From positions 39,519-103,518 of the forward strand of contig JABHIW010000098.1 of the NCBI GenBank assembly GCA_018670825.1: a stretch of 64,000 nucleotides of DNA, in the 5' to 3' direction. This stretch comes from Candidatus Scalindua sp. GTDB taxonomy: Bacteria; Planctomycetota; Brocadiia; Brocadiales; Scalinduaceae. The translations under genes and the position numbers were made by a program. The number at the start of each line of letters is the position of its first letter. Within the stretch, counting starts at the first letter, position 1. Positions 57,401-63,981 of this stretch are shown here, piece by piece. The notes under the pieces are model-generated. The model had not been told where the DNA came from and ran no database searches. It worked only from the letters and a program-made list of their open reading frames with translations.

Positions 57401-57572
57401 GGGAACCATGTTTGGCAAATGGTGGGTTGTCGGTTGTACTGACTCCAGTTTTTGTGACGGAGAATTGTCGGGTTCCTTTACTGGAACACAGCAAAAGAAT
57501 GGTTTCACCGGAACATGGCAGGGAAGCGGTGGTTTATCTTCAGAGAGCGGAACCTGGTCTGTTAGTAAATAA
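48450..57572 (+). CDS. Giant secreted multidomain protein 2 (PKD-like, TPR, PAN/Apple, four tandem repeats)
   Basis: A 3,040-residue exported protein. In order: signal peptide (about 1-32); helical region with VRTGSSGQR (about 130-138) and FSDDDISFIG (about 155-164), which together resemble a nucleotidyltransferase GS...DxD signature; hydrophobic patch (about 523-627); coiled coil (about 795-845); beta domains (about 1018-1208); Glu/Lys-rich acidic segment (about 1211-1310); cysteine-rich segment with CLCKYDW (about 1319-1387); PKD-like domains (about 1408-1784) with PPYTYSWPG; TPR-like repeats (about 1800-2331) with LEKQGKLKEAAEMYEQA; PAN/Apple domain (about 2353-2437) with ECARLCEEE; four 102-residue repeats (about 2475-2877); and a C-terminal beta domain with GTMTLTIAMGRASGKFKGT. 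AGGAG is 7 bases before the ATG. Surface or periplasmic scaffold is an inference. Confidence 0.87.
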   Translation: MYTVRKSLLSVPLKTVLAVILIMLCGFSSVSAQSWLNINDLDKLAKVKGNIPDDVLTKVFKSIDFTHAKDETLFLKALEDAGKKAGYKNPTVFADKIRGALDKKRFRAVENILDKIYAKYPNGGIKAAVRTGSSGQRHLALNKKKSTKDLYRLLFSDDDISFIGNKGIAAASEFNEALSKSGLDKLKVKGFDLGGLKKVRGIDLVALDFMETEKFLGASGLSGIKQETLKKGAIIADFDGKKLVKQAEGLGSFTTSKKNHILSEILDISNGTKKYGALTMIGSTERQIMLHGGWEKLSNSDRVKYVRRQVKALEVSGALKGKKLGQINKILDSKVLDEKIFSQINDIRLKNIKLGFEEIPRKLEPILRKAESIGTKNLMTNNEIRKVMDELTTGFSLLKDNRFLLGKEEQILARLKAVAGEDKKLYSMLYTSFKQSQDMVEVTSNWIKSGKSREAFVEMLAESSKKYGSLKAVRKEANNKALKLLKAREARTLSKAERKALKQWIEITEEGGSGYLIKMAQSPKGKVLMAVVLASGSIKAMDAMYHSWESGELSNDLSAGAFALIDFVPGAIAVKSSLLEGLNGKTILLFVKEALYFSPAWPLVLTGDLLMVGGEITSGIQLSIYNSGLIDILVYDGKFDENTGKFVRLELPDNKIIEKKDLKKFFFQTKYVKISHKSIESMGVRINDLSEATKEVFVKQYLEKDSVYEQYKRAVEEQAKAIAEEEHWDPPTIGSKIAKEVVNYLFNVDKLMVDYFCSKSEENWCKVFNLMKTKMEKRKEHVINNIMIPHLIELAEVKRATLDAGKRLKPKLAKLQKKLETLRGSKLEVNLVEVIEKQAKERGKDKSSWISSDTRTKEDKALGQGNIWEQAISVYYNIYNFSKTIKTGVETKTGYKLRTILGFRWSGNYAQDLVRAEQSKLGYAKELTRIRNDISEIKGEKGDPKDTVDRKAFAILGDVAFNWRNGEDFASNAKGTDNAAICPKLDNNPKFVTDYKEALNKVKELYGKSIAFQKMLDEGAEIIAGSDTLTLEVWMPLDIKFKNKELKKLWDDRDLSITWSATPGGKFAPKNNKKQVKFHTIRAEPTTISVLVVRTIGATKVQGTLEIIKKSKVSDNFLNLSLSKKRPGSHEIITADASIPRLYIGGKTNFIYKWSGKNCSVEDKDLMSTAVTTKAKDTIGIVTVELYVKDSDDKLVKLATKSAEFTVMEKEKTDDEDEKEKKEEERKELAAEEERLKKEEDGHLRREEEEFEPDQEWRDEKDANADDDEGPENEENIGSTFQDEFEIIYDEHGGFTIGESANDKEEEPTLQKPEKSKEWFLNCLCKYDWTGGASVWYQPGQSEDSECSQIDLSRGPCVMSGFGCGRFFFKTSQEAIDYCSERGNIPYGKYTTENMEMENKKSEKPLEVKLTSSKTELLSCEKGDVSISVSANYGRPPYTYSWPGHEGDGSSISFAPQKDGANPVTVIVTDSKGNTGTGSINIQVKPVTVSVQKVAPSGSRVVVGQKVSLKAILTAGGKTVNCPFTYRWEPHPRVTFSEHESTSPSTTATFSQPGRTPVWVIILEKRGEELVTVSESQQIQIEVIAPELNITVDPETPLVGQETRAIIQANPDPGKGIDFRWMPLPNNARELRISQNSRELVFIPKGTKPILIEAMGRVPGTGDDLGRAKITISAKSYAVTVKNLGPLGPKPMIWKQGTGLVEETKTLAVHQNVQLQADIKPVNKAKVYYKWTLNEDSHFAGGNTGQQVTLNRSQIGNCEATVTVTDKEGIVLGKGSGQFSVSISQNTLDKSKNSKKGKTKLSDAKALWKKGDLEQAVTKANEALAISPDDKEAQKLTSEYKLKKAEIDNHVATAKNFLQQSKLPEAKKELAKASKLNSEYEPLESLKKDWKKKLDVKLNDLKKAEDLKRNAASLEKQGKLKEAAEMYEQANKLAPVLKLDSKVKSLKGSIAAEDKEISQAKDLAREADLLERQGKFKEARVKYEEAQKLAPAMNLDAKIESTRKSVKNEVQAKRLEQEAMKLEKDGRLKDALSKYKQAQNISPNQHHKTEIGSKYNALEKKMYSVSNAESLLSQAEALEKVGKLSEAKTKYAQALQMHPDQNEKKRIRSLENRVIKKEQDFKKTKHLSFEGITFFQKEQYEKSKNKFEEARKLASTLKDRELNDKIQNHLEAIKHRQSPKYRAGRLRYDAAELEKSGSVTKALVMYREAQKIYHDPGQESKITSLQSMVDRQRYYEEGSALEEQGLLEQAIEKYELALKARWDSNNELRIKQLKVKVKKNRLLSDGKTFENQGMLQAAIDKYEQALKLGRDLPLESKIIGLQKKVKSREKQRQREHAAVSSGNSGGSQISGSLGNYTITRNAAISGYNNKHLTNVSPEECARLCEEETSFVCKSFDYYKRERACDLSDKSADEVGGLKTDYGGNPYDHYARQIYTNRTEPEKEKKVTTENSKVIAGKGSRRPIGDQTSVRNGTDSITLSKKIFEPGEPMDIVFTASPQYPHNSWVGLFKSNLPHDGMNANNNHELAYKPLGNKAEGIFAFTAPTKEGEYDFRMFERSNGKEVVTIKFTVAVDKDSASLKLSKRVFEPGEPMKLTFTASPLYPHNSWVGLFKTDLSHDGMNASNNHELAYKPLGNKAEGIFDFTAPTQEGQYDFRMFERSNGKEVVTIIFTVAVNKDYASLKLSKRIFEPGESVNLTFTASPLYPNNSWVGLFKADLPHDGMAANNNHELAYKTLESKAEGIFDFTAPTREGEYDFRTFERSNGKEVATIKFTVAVDKDSASLRLSKRVFEPGEPMKLTFTASPLYPHNSWVGLFKTDLPHDGMNVSNNHELAYKPLGNKAKGTFDFTAPTQEGQYDFRMFERSNGKEVVTIIFNVSKNPGSGGSAVSAGGRNIYDNNARVRKNQPENDNLKQKPADKPGKTQTKPGTMLQGTFRGPVKGDAIQGTMTLTIAMGRASGKFKGTADDAQAEATISASYDPQKGTIKGTMFGKWWVVGCTDSSFCDGELSGSFTGTQQKNGFTGTWQGSGGLSSESGTWSVSK
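55872..57078 (+). repeat. Four tandem 306-bp coding repeats in giant gene 2
   Basis: The landmark ACCAGGTGAG/ACCGGGTGAG occurs at 55901, 56207, 56513 and 56819, exactly 306 bases apart each time. Each unit encodes 102 residues including FEPGEPM, NSWVGLFK, NNHELAYKPLGNKAEG and EYDFRMFERSNGKEVV. The DNA is highly similar between units, implying recent duplication or gene conversion. The predicted fold is a beta sandwich of the WVGLF kind. Confidence 0.93.
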
Positions 57573-57608
57573 GTTAAAAAAATTTCAAGAGTGGAAAAAC
57601 GTGATGTG

Positions 57609-58742
57609 TTACTGTTTACCTGATTTTATGATATCTAATGTTACTATTGCATATTCCTCTTCTGAAAAACTAGAATTGATGCTTACGGTATAGTTTGGAG
57701 TAAGGCCTTTAGTATGAAAATAGTTTCCATTTGGAGATCGTAAAGCTCCGTTAGTAACAAACAATGCAGATCCGTCGGATAGTTTAACTATGTTTTGTGC
57801 TACACCCTTACCAAAAGAAGTTTTACCAATGGATACTGCCCGGTCATTCTCGACCAGAGCGGTAATAAATACTTCAGCAGCACTTGCAGTAAGACCGTCC
57901 TGCCACAGAAATAATTGAGAATCGAGGTCTATTGGGTTATTGGTAGCTTTGTATTCCTTAATATCTTTATTAGATTTAAAGTCTATGATCTTGGACCCAG
58001 GGCTCAGGAACATGGATGCTGCATCGATGGCCTCAAAAAGATCACCACCGGTGTTTCCTCTCAGATCGATGACCTTGGTCATACCAGGTATCAGTTTATC
58101 TAAAATTTCTCTGATTTCTTGAGTTGTATCTTTAGTGAAACGGAATATTTTCAATACTAAAAGCTTGCCGGATTGCTGAAGAATTACAGATCTAAACTTT
58201 ATTTGCTGGCGGCGTAATGAATATTGTTTTGTAGCACCTTTAGAGTTCTGAAAGAACAGTGACACAGACGTTCCTGTCTTACCTCGTATCAAAGATCCTA
58301 CGGTGAAAATAGATTTGCCATCTACCGAATGACTGTCTACGAATGTGAGAAAGTCTCCGTACTCCACTCCTGCTTTACTTGCTGGCCCATCCTGATAGGG
58401 TATACAAACAATTCTACCGGAATGGTCATTGAAGATATCCATCCCCACACCTGAGTATTGCTCACTTTGAGAGTGTCTGTATTTATCATATTCCTTTGGA
58501 GAAAGGTAATCAGAATAAAGGTCTTGTCCCAGCATGTATGAGCGAATGGCTTTATATACCATTTGTCTGGTAGCTTCAGACTTAAGTGTATTTTCCTGTA
58601 TTTTAACTACGGCCTCATAAAACAGAAGCATATCATCGTTACTCGTCCATCCTGTCTTGTTAGATTTACAAAAGGAAGTGCTACATATCAGGAAAGATAT
58701 ATTAAACGTTATGATCAAAAAGTAAAAAAGGCGTAAGAGCAT
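57609..58742 (-). CDS. S41-family C-terminal processing serine protease
   Basis: A 377-residue exported protease of the tail-specific (Ctp) family. The N-terminal hydrophobic segment (LFYFLIITFNISFLICS) is a signal peptide or anchor. A helical region with SDYLSPKEYDKYR is followed by a PDZ domain (GVGMDIFNDHSGRIVCIPYQ) and the peptidase core with VIDLRGNTGGDL, the nucleophile Ser in GLTASAAEVF and the Lys in GKTSFGKGVAQNI. These enzymes trim exported proteins at the C-terminus. It converges with giant gene 2, with 36 bases between the stops, and is the last gene of the leftward group starting at the ABC permease. A role in maturing the giant protein is speculation. Confidence 0.9.
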   Translation of the reverse strand: MLLRLFYFLIITFNISFLICSTSFCKSNKTGWTSNDDMLLFYEAVVKIQENTLKSEATRQMVYKAIRSYMLGQDLYSDYLSPKEYDKYRHSQSEQYSGVGMDIFNDHSGRIVCIPYQDGPASKAGVEYGDFLTFVDSHSVDGKSIFTVGSLIRGKTGTSVSLFFQNSKGATKQYSLRRQQIKFRSVILQQSGKLLVLKIFRFTKDTTQEIREILDKLIPGMTKVIDLRGNTGGDLFEAIDAASMFLSPGSKIIDFKSNKDIKEYKATNNPIDLDSQLFLWQDGLTASAAEVFITALVENDRAVSIGKTSFGKGVAQNIVKLSDGSALFVTNGALRSPNGNYFHTKGLTPNYTVSINSSFSEEEYAIVTLDIIKSGKQ

Positions 58743-58970
58743 TTGTATAATAGTTCTTTCACAAAGAGTTTAAGATATTTGTTAAAATACAATGCAGAGT
58801 CTAGCGAAATCTCTTTCTGCTTGAGTGCAGTACGCCTTTATGAGTGATCATAAAATGATACATGTACTATCTGATGATAGATAGGCTTGAATCTTATTGC
58901 TGTAGTTTTGTCCTTGTTGTTCCAGGAATATTTTATTGGTATGTTAACAATAAAGCTGCATCGTTTCTGC

Positions 58971-59444
58971 TCAGAGGTTACTAAGAGCTTCAGCTTCTTC
59001 CAACAAGTTATCGAGTTCCTTCTTAAGTTCTTTTAAATCGTGTTCTTTTCGCTCATTATCGCCAAGTTTGTTTTGCAGGTTCTTCAGTTTCAGATTAATT
59101 TTCCACTTAGCGTGTTTTTGCAAATCGGTACGCACGGTAATATCTGCAATACTTTTTTTCACGTTATCCAGTTCTTCGTCCAGTGATGCTACTTGTTTTG
59201 CAATGATGTCCTGTTCTGCCTGCTTAGTTGAATAGTCACTTTCTCGTTTTCGAGATTCCTGTTGTATTTCAACATTTTGTCTTTCTAAATCTGTTTTTAT
59301 TCTCCTGCGGTCGTCAAGCCGTTTTTCATATGCCTCCGGATTATAGCTAAACAAACCGCCCTTTCTTGGATCGGTAGTAGTGGTTTGGCAACCTAATGAA
59401 AGCATAAAAGCAGATAATAACATTATGATGTACACAATTTTCAT
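58971..59444 (-). CDS. Coiled-coil lipoprotein
   Basis: A 157-residue lipoprotein. The lipobox is LSLGC at residues 15-19 after a short hydrophobic segment, so the mature protein starts at Cys19 followed by QTTTTDPRKGG. The rest is highly charged and helical (about 40-155), with SLDEELDNVKKSIADI and LKELKKELDNLLEEAEAL heptad patterns. No catalytic motif is visible; it is probably an elongated structural component at the membrane. It lies 93 bases behind another coiled-coil lipoprotein, whose mature end is similarly CQTT, suggesting that they work together. Confidence 0.75.
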   Translation of the reverse strand: MKIVYIIMLLSAFMLSLGCQTTTTDPRKGGLFSYNPEAYEKRLDDRRRIKTDLERQNVEIQQESRKRESDYSTKQAEQDIIAKQVASLDEELDNVKKSIADITVRTDLQKHAKWKINLKLKNLQNKLGDNERKEHDLKELKKELDNLLEEAEALSNL

Positions 59445-59537
59445 TTGTTTGTATTATCCTTTTAGATTAGTTGAATTATGCAGTTATATACTTTGGATTG
59501 TGTTTTAATACAATCCAAAGTATACTTAGGAATGAGA

Positions 59538-60203
59538 TTATACTGACATACGGCTTGACAAAGAAGCTAACTCTTCAGTCTGTACTTTTAAATCTTCAAT
59601 GTGTAATTTAAGTTCGGCAAGCTCCCCATCTAATGCTTTTGTATATTCCTCTTGACTTACCTCCGTCTTTGTTTCATTCAATACTTGCTGTTGATTCTCC
59701 AGTTCAAAGTTTGCCTTAGCAAGTTGTTCCTCTGCCTCTGCCAGTTTAGCATCAACTTTTACCTTTTCCTCCTCCAAAACACTTTTTTCAATTTTTTTAT
59801 TTTCGTAATCAGTTACTAACTGGGCTGTTGTAGCATCTATATCCCTGATGTTTTTATCAAGTTCTAAATTATAAGCCAAAGTCTCCTTGTTTGTAGTATT
59901 CAGACTGGCGACACATGCATCCAGCCAATCTTCTGCATTCGCGTATTCTTCTTTTTCATTAGCAACATGAGTCCCATAAGCATAGCCTACAGCACCACCT
60001 GCAAGGGCACCGGCAGCAGCGCCGATCAGTGCACCTTCTTTGCCTCCTATTGCAGCACCTAGGAGAGCTCCAAAGAGAGCGCCTCCACCTATGCCAACGG
60101 CAGTTCCTTCCGCCTTTGTACGTGTTTTATCAGTAGTTTGACAACCTGTTATACATGAAAAACCTATACATATAATAAATAATATCGCTAAACTCTTTCT
60201 CAT
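59538..60203 (-). CDS. Glycine-zipper lipoprotein with coiled-coil tail
   Basis: About 221 residues. The ATG at 60203 is preferred over one at 60236 because AAGGAG lies 7 bases upstream and the signal peptide MRKSLAILFIICIGFSCITG then begins at the N-terminus; the lipid-modified Cys is in ITGCQTTDK. A glycine-zipper segment (GIGGGALFGALLGAAIGG and GALIGAAAGALAGGAVGYA), typical of outer-membrane proteins of the SlyB/YmgG type, is followed by a long helical coiled coil (about 90-220) with VLEEEKVKVDAKLAEAEEQL. It sits between the SUMF1 and coiled-coil lipoprotein genes on one strand. Confidence 0.8.
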   Translation of the reverse strand: MRKSLAILFIICIGFSCITGCQTTDKTRTKAEGTAVGIGGGALFGALLGAAIGGKEGALIGAAAGALAGGAVGYAYGTHVANEKEEYANAEDWLDACVASLNTTNKETLAYNLELDKNIRDIDATTAQLVTDYENKKIEKSVLEEEKVKVDAKLAEAEEQLAKANFELENQQQVLNETKTEVSQEEYTKALDGELAELKLHIEDLKVQTEELASLSSRMSV

Positions 60204-60305
60204 GTTAGATCTCCTTTCTTTAGAATTATGTTTCAATATTTATACAATCGGTATAATAATGATATAAATGGGAAAAGATTTCAAGATAATTCACTAGTTT
60301 TCTGT

Positions 60306-61994
60306 TTATTTTTCAATATTCATAAAATCTTGCTTCCAATTATCCTTATCAGCACGTTTGTCCTTGCGGTAAGCATCAAAATGCTTTTGTACCGTTTTCA
60401 ATACGCGAAGTTGGTCAGGTGCATTATGCTCCAACAGAAAATTAATATATTTCTCAAAACCTTTCTCAATGGCATCGGGAGCAATAGTAGCAAGTTGACG
60501 GAACGAGTCTGAGTAGGAAGTCAGGGCTTTTTCAATATTTTGTTCTAATTCGGCCTTGCGAAGTTTCAACTTCTCTGCCATTTTCGTACGTTCCGATCTC
60601 TCTGCTATTTTCAATGCCTTATTCAAAGTGGGTAGTTTTCTAAATTCCCTGAAGATGAAGAAACCACGCTCTGCAGCGATCTTGGCCCATGCGAATGCGG
60701 AATCTTCATCTGCCTGTCTCAGGATGAACTTGATGTCACCCATGGACGCTTCAAGAAATCCCATCTCTTGTAGTATTCCTTCAGGAATACTACCCATTTT
60801 GCGTAATTCCACTTTTAACCTCTTAAGATGTTTGAATGCGTCAACATTTTTAACATCTGTCTGGACACTTGTAGGGCTGACAGAGACCGCTGCAGGCATA
60901 TCTGCACCCTTGCCGCTTCGATATTCACCCCAAGCTGTCTTCAGATGTTTAGCAGTGTTGCGGTCTGCGTATATTATAGAAGAAATCACGAGCCGGAATC
61001 CCATGGTTGGTTTTCGGTTTGGTTTGAAACCATTCTTAGAGCTGCCAGTATAAAATGGTTCCTCTGTTCTGAGAGAAGATCTGATTCTTTTCTCTGATGT
61101 TAAATAGTGGCCTCCGCGAGTTACAAATCCACCCATTCTGCCCTGATAGTATTCTATCTGGTACAAACTAAAAGTCATTTCAGCAACATTAGCAAGTATA
61201 TCGTGAATGCCCAATATGTTAGGTTTTAATTTCCCGACTTTCTTGATTTTATTGTGAGAAGACTTTGGACCTGAGAACCATTCAAAGTCTGCCAAATTAC
61301 CCTTGTAAGGTTTTTTTCGATCAAAATCATCATCTGATACTTTAGATCCACCTCGTGCTGCAAACTCCCATTCTATCTCACTGGGCAGACGAACATATCC
61401 CACAGCACTTTTGTTTTTGGGAAGTTTGTCAAGGCCGTTTGCAAAAAGCCATTGATTGTATCTGTCAATAAATTCCATGGCATCGAACAATGAAATGTTA
61501 TGTACCGGATACTGACTCTTGAGAGTATCTTCCGTTTCACCATTGGAAAGCCCCATAACAGCAGCATATTGAGCCTCTGTAACTTCATATTTTCCAATGT
61601 AATATAACCAATCTTTTCGTCCATTATCCTCTCCCACAAATGCCCCTCCAAGAACAACGGTAGTAGGAGACTCTTTGAACCCTCCACTGGGATCACCAAC
61701 AGTAAACTTGCGCATGGCATACGGTTCATCATTTTCCCCTATGTAAACAGGCCTGAAAACCATACTTGTATCACCCGGCATTGGCAATACAATATCTTCA
61801 TTGCCTGGTTCTGGTTTAAACGTGTCAGCCCTGCTGTTACTAACAAAAAGAGTTAAAGTTAATAAAAAAGTCATGATCAGCGGAAGAACAAACCATCGAA
61901 CAGACGTATCAACATTTCCCAGATAGCTATGTTGAGGGAATCTAGAAAGATTACGAAACATCAAGAACGTATAATAAACATTATTTTTTTTCAT
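60306..61994 (-). CDS. SUMF1/formylglycine-generating-like domain protein with membrane anchor
   Basis: 562 residues. An N-terminal tract of about 32 residues precedes a hydrophobic anchor or late signal (WFVLPLIMTFLLTLTLFVS, about 34-52). The SUMF1-type domain (about 100-340) shows FVGEDNGRKDWLYYIGKYEV, VTEAQYAAVMG, RLPSEIEWEFAARGG, GHYLTSEKRIRSSLRTEEP and TMGFRLV. The usual GNVWEWT is replaced by ANVAEMT and no catalytic cysteine pair is seen, so it is probably a binding or structural domain, not a formylglycine synthase. The C-terminal 200 residues are helical. It begins 36 bases after the ABC permease gene, indicating one operon. Confidence 0.82.
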   Translation of the reverse strand: MKKNNVYYTFLMFRNLSRFPQHSYLGNVDTSVRWFVLPLIMTFLLTLTLFVSNSRADTFKPEPGNEDIVLPMPGDTSMVFRPVYIGENDEPYAMRKFTVGDPSGGFKESPTTVVLGGAFVGEDNGRKDWLYYIGKYEVTEAQYAAVMGLSNGETEDTLKSQYPVHNISLFDAMEFIDRYNQWLFANGLDKLPKNKSAVGYVRLPSEIEWEFAARGGSKVSDDDFDRKKPYKGNLADFEWFSGPKSSHNKIKKVGKLKPNILGIHDILANVAEMTFSLYQIEYYQGRMGGFVTRGGHYLTSEKRIRSSLRTEEPFYTGSSKNGFKPNRKPTMGFRLVISSIIYADRNTAKHLKTAWGEYRSGKGADMPAAVSVSPTSVQTDVKNVDAFKHLKRLKVELRKMGSIPEGILQEMGFLEASMGDIKFILRQADEDSAFAWAKIAAERGFFIFREFRKLPTLNKALKIAERSERTKMAEKLKLRKAELEQNIEKALTSYSDSFRQLATIAPDAIEKGFEKYINFLLEHNAPDQLRVLKTVQKHFDAYRKDKRADKDNWKQDFMNIEK

Positions 61995-62030
61995 AAGAAA
62001 TTTTTATGTTCAAAAAGGGTTATGTAATTC

Positions 62031-63860
62031 TTACTCATCTCTTAATGCCTCTGCCGGTTCTATCCGGGTAATGCGCCATGCGGCAACGGTACCAGCCAGT
62101 ATAGCTACTGAAACGGTGGCACCCAGGATAATTAAAAGATGCCAGATGGCCAGACGGCAGAGACTCTCTTCCGCTTGCAGGTGACTGCTGAACAGAGAAT
62201 TGATGATCCAGGCCAATGATTCAAAAAACACAAGGGCCACACCAAAACCTCCCACAGCAATAATTATCCCCTGATATATTGGGAAACGTAACAGGGTTGT
62301 ACCGGAGAGGCCAATCAGACGAAGTATACTCAAGTCTTTTCGCTTACGCTCCACAGAGGCGTAGAGACTGGCCATTAATGTGGCCACGCCACCGATAACA
62401 CCTACCGTTGTAATCAACCAGAAAATCAGGGTAAGATACTTATCCAGCTCGGTAACATCTCGGATGCGCTCAGCTTCAGTATGAACAGGAATGCCCTCTC
62501 CCTCCAGGTACTGCTTGATAAGTTCTACATCGTCAATAGTTGACGCATACAGTCGAAAACCGGCATAGCCACGACGTGCAAGAATGAACTCCCTGCTGGT
62601 ATTGTCAAAAGTAATATTACGGCGTTTAAACAAATTCAGGACGCCAGCAAGCCTTGCCGGAACAAAGGCAGTATTTTTCTGCTCAATTTCCCTCGGGATC
62701 GAATCTGATTCAATTTGAATAGGAAATACAAACGAATCATCACCTCTCGTAATACGCATTTGTACAGGATCATCAAGGCTTTTGACACTTTCTGGCAACA
62801 TGATTCTACGCCATTTAGCAGTGTCTGAACTCTTCTCATCAGAATCTATTTCACCACTCCAGGTTGGAATTGGAATCATCCCTACATTAACTGCTTTTTG
62901 CTCAGGTATAGATAGACTTAAAAGGTTGAAAGAGTTAACGACATGATCTGACCTGTCAATAAGTTCAGCCTTCAATTCACTTACCCATGGTATCAGGGTT
63001 GCCCCTTTACCACGTAAACGAAACCCGATAGACCGGACACTCTCATGACCAGCAGGTTTACTTTTGGTAGAGAGCAGGTAAATGGATTTCCCTGGTGACA
63101 AAAGGTAACCCGCCCGTCCATAAAGATCTTGTGTTGTTAACGGCTCTATCTTCGTAAAACCGGTATTATTAATTAATTTGAATTCATCAATTTTGTTTAA
63201 TTTCTTTAAGAGAATGACTACCAGTCCATCGTATAGAGGATAAGCCTTAGGCGTTGTTCCTTCCCAACCGTATTCAGGCACAGCCTGTCCGTCCTTGTAA
63301 CTCTCTACTGCTTCCAGGATGTGCAGGCGGACATAAATAGACTTTAAGGTACTTGCTCGGTCTGTAAGGATACCGGAGACCTTGAGACTAAGCATTCCCT
63401 TTTCATAACGAGTGCCTTTGTAACGTTTTGCTGCCACAATAAGTGTGTCACCGATCTTTGCGTCAAGCTTCTCTGCAGCCATATTGGTTAAAACGCACTG
63501 GTTCGAATTGGGAACAGAAGCTCCGTTTTCCATAACAAGCCTGTCTCCATCATCGGTAGGAATAATATCCAGATTGATTTTATTCTGGTCTTTACTTCTG
63601 GAGTTATCTTTTATCTGGGCTTCTACTGATGCTGAAATCTGGCGTGTCGTAGGCACGATAAAAGAAACATCATCTCTACTCTCCAGTTTATTAAACCACT
63701 CTTGAGTAAAAGATTTACTTGTTAATGGTCGTATCTCTCGATTTCTGGGATCCTGCACCAGACGATAACGCATCACTTCAATTGTGCCGAACTTTAAACC
63801 GAAGAGAATCATCAGGGGAGAGAGTACCGCTGTTACAGCCATGATCAAACAAATGGTCAA
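62031..63860 (-). CDS. FtsX/MacB-type ABC transporter permease
   Basis: 609 residues. The first hydrophobic segment (about 2-22, LIMAVTAVLSPLMILFGLKF) is followed by a large extracytoplasmic region (about 30-465) and the FtsX domain with three C-terminal membrane helices (starting near LTLIFWLITTVGVIGGVATL; the linker RKDLSILRLIGLSG is typical). Such permeases work with an ATP-binding subunit in lipoprotein sorting or export. The apparent start is TTG at 63860, directly behind an in-frame TAG; ATG at 63842 is the alternative. Neither has a ribosome site, and related permeases carry a cytoplasmic segment before this helix, so the 5' end may be truncated or frameshifted. No ATPase gene is in the window. 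It heads the leftward group with SUMF1, lipoproteins and protease. Confidence 0.8.
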   Translation of the reverse strand: MTICLIMAVTAVLSPLMILFGLKFGTIEVMRYRLVQDPRNREIRPLTSKSFTQEWFNKLESRDDVSFIVPTTRQISASVEAQIKDNSRSKDQNKINLDIIPTDDGDRLVMENGASVPNSNQCVLTNMAAEKLDAKIGDTLIVAAKRYKGTRYEKGMLSLKVSGILTDRASTLKSIYVRLHILEAVESYKDGQAVPEYGWEGTTPKAYPLYDGLVVILLKKLNKIDEFKLINNTGFTKIEPLTTQDLYGRAGYLLSPGKSIYLLSTKSKPAGHESVRSIGFRLRGKGATLIPWVSELKAELIDRSDHVVNSFNLLSLSIPEQKAVNVGMIPIPTWSGEIDSDEKSSDTAKWRRIMLPESVKSLDDPVQMRITRGDDSFVFPIQIESDSIPREIEQKNTAFVPARLAGVLNLFKRRNITFDNTSREFILARRGYAGFRLYASTIDDVELIKQYLEGEGIPVHTEAERIRDVTELDKYLTLIFWLITTVGVIGGVATLMASLYASVERKRKDLSILRLIGLSGTTLLRFPIYQGIIIAVGGFGVALVFFESLAWIINSLFSSHLQAEESLCRLAIWHLLIILGATVSVAILAGTVAAWRITRIEPAEALRDE

Positions 63861-63932
63861 CTAAGGTGGACTGGTTTGTCAAGACCATTTTATGCTATTT
63901 TTTAGATGCATTAACCATTTACAATATAACAC

Positions 63933-63981
63933 AAAAAGTGTAACGGAAGGAGCCCGTAGGGCGACTGGAGTTACACTTTTT
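63933..63981. terminator. Terminator-like inverted repeat (or dispersed palindrome)
   Basis: AAAAAGTGTAAC (63933-63944) and GTTACACTTTTT (63970-63981) are perfect 12-base arms; the loop holds a smaller GCCC-GTA-GGGC stem. The A- and T-tracts at the two ends fit a bidirectional intrinsic terminator, here just upstream of the ABC permease gene. A dispersed repeat is the alternative. Confidence 0.45.
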
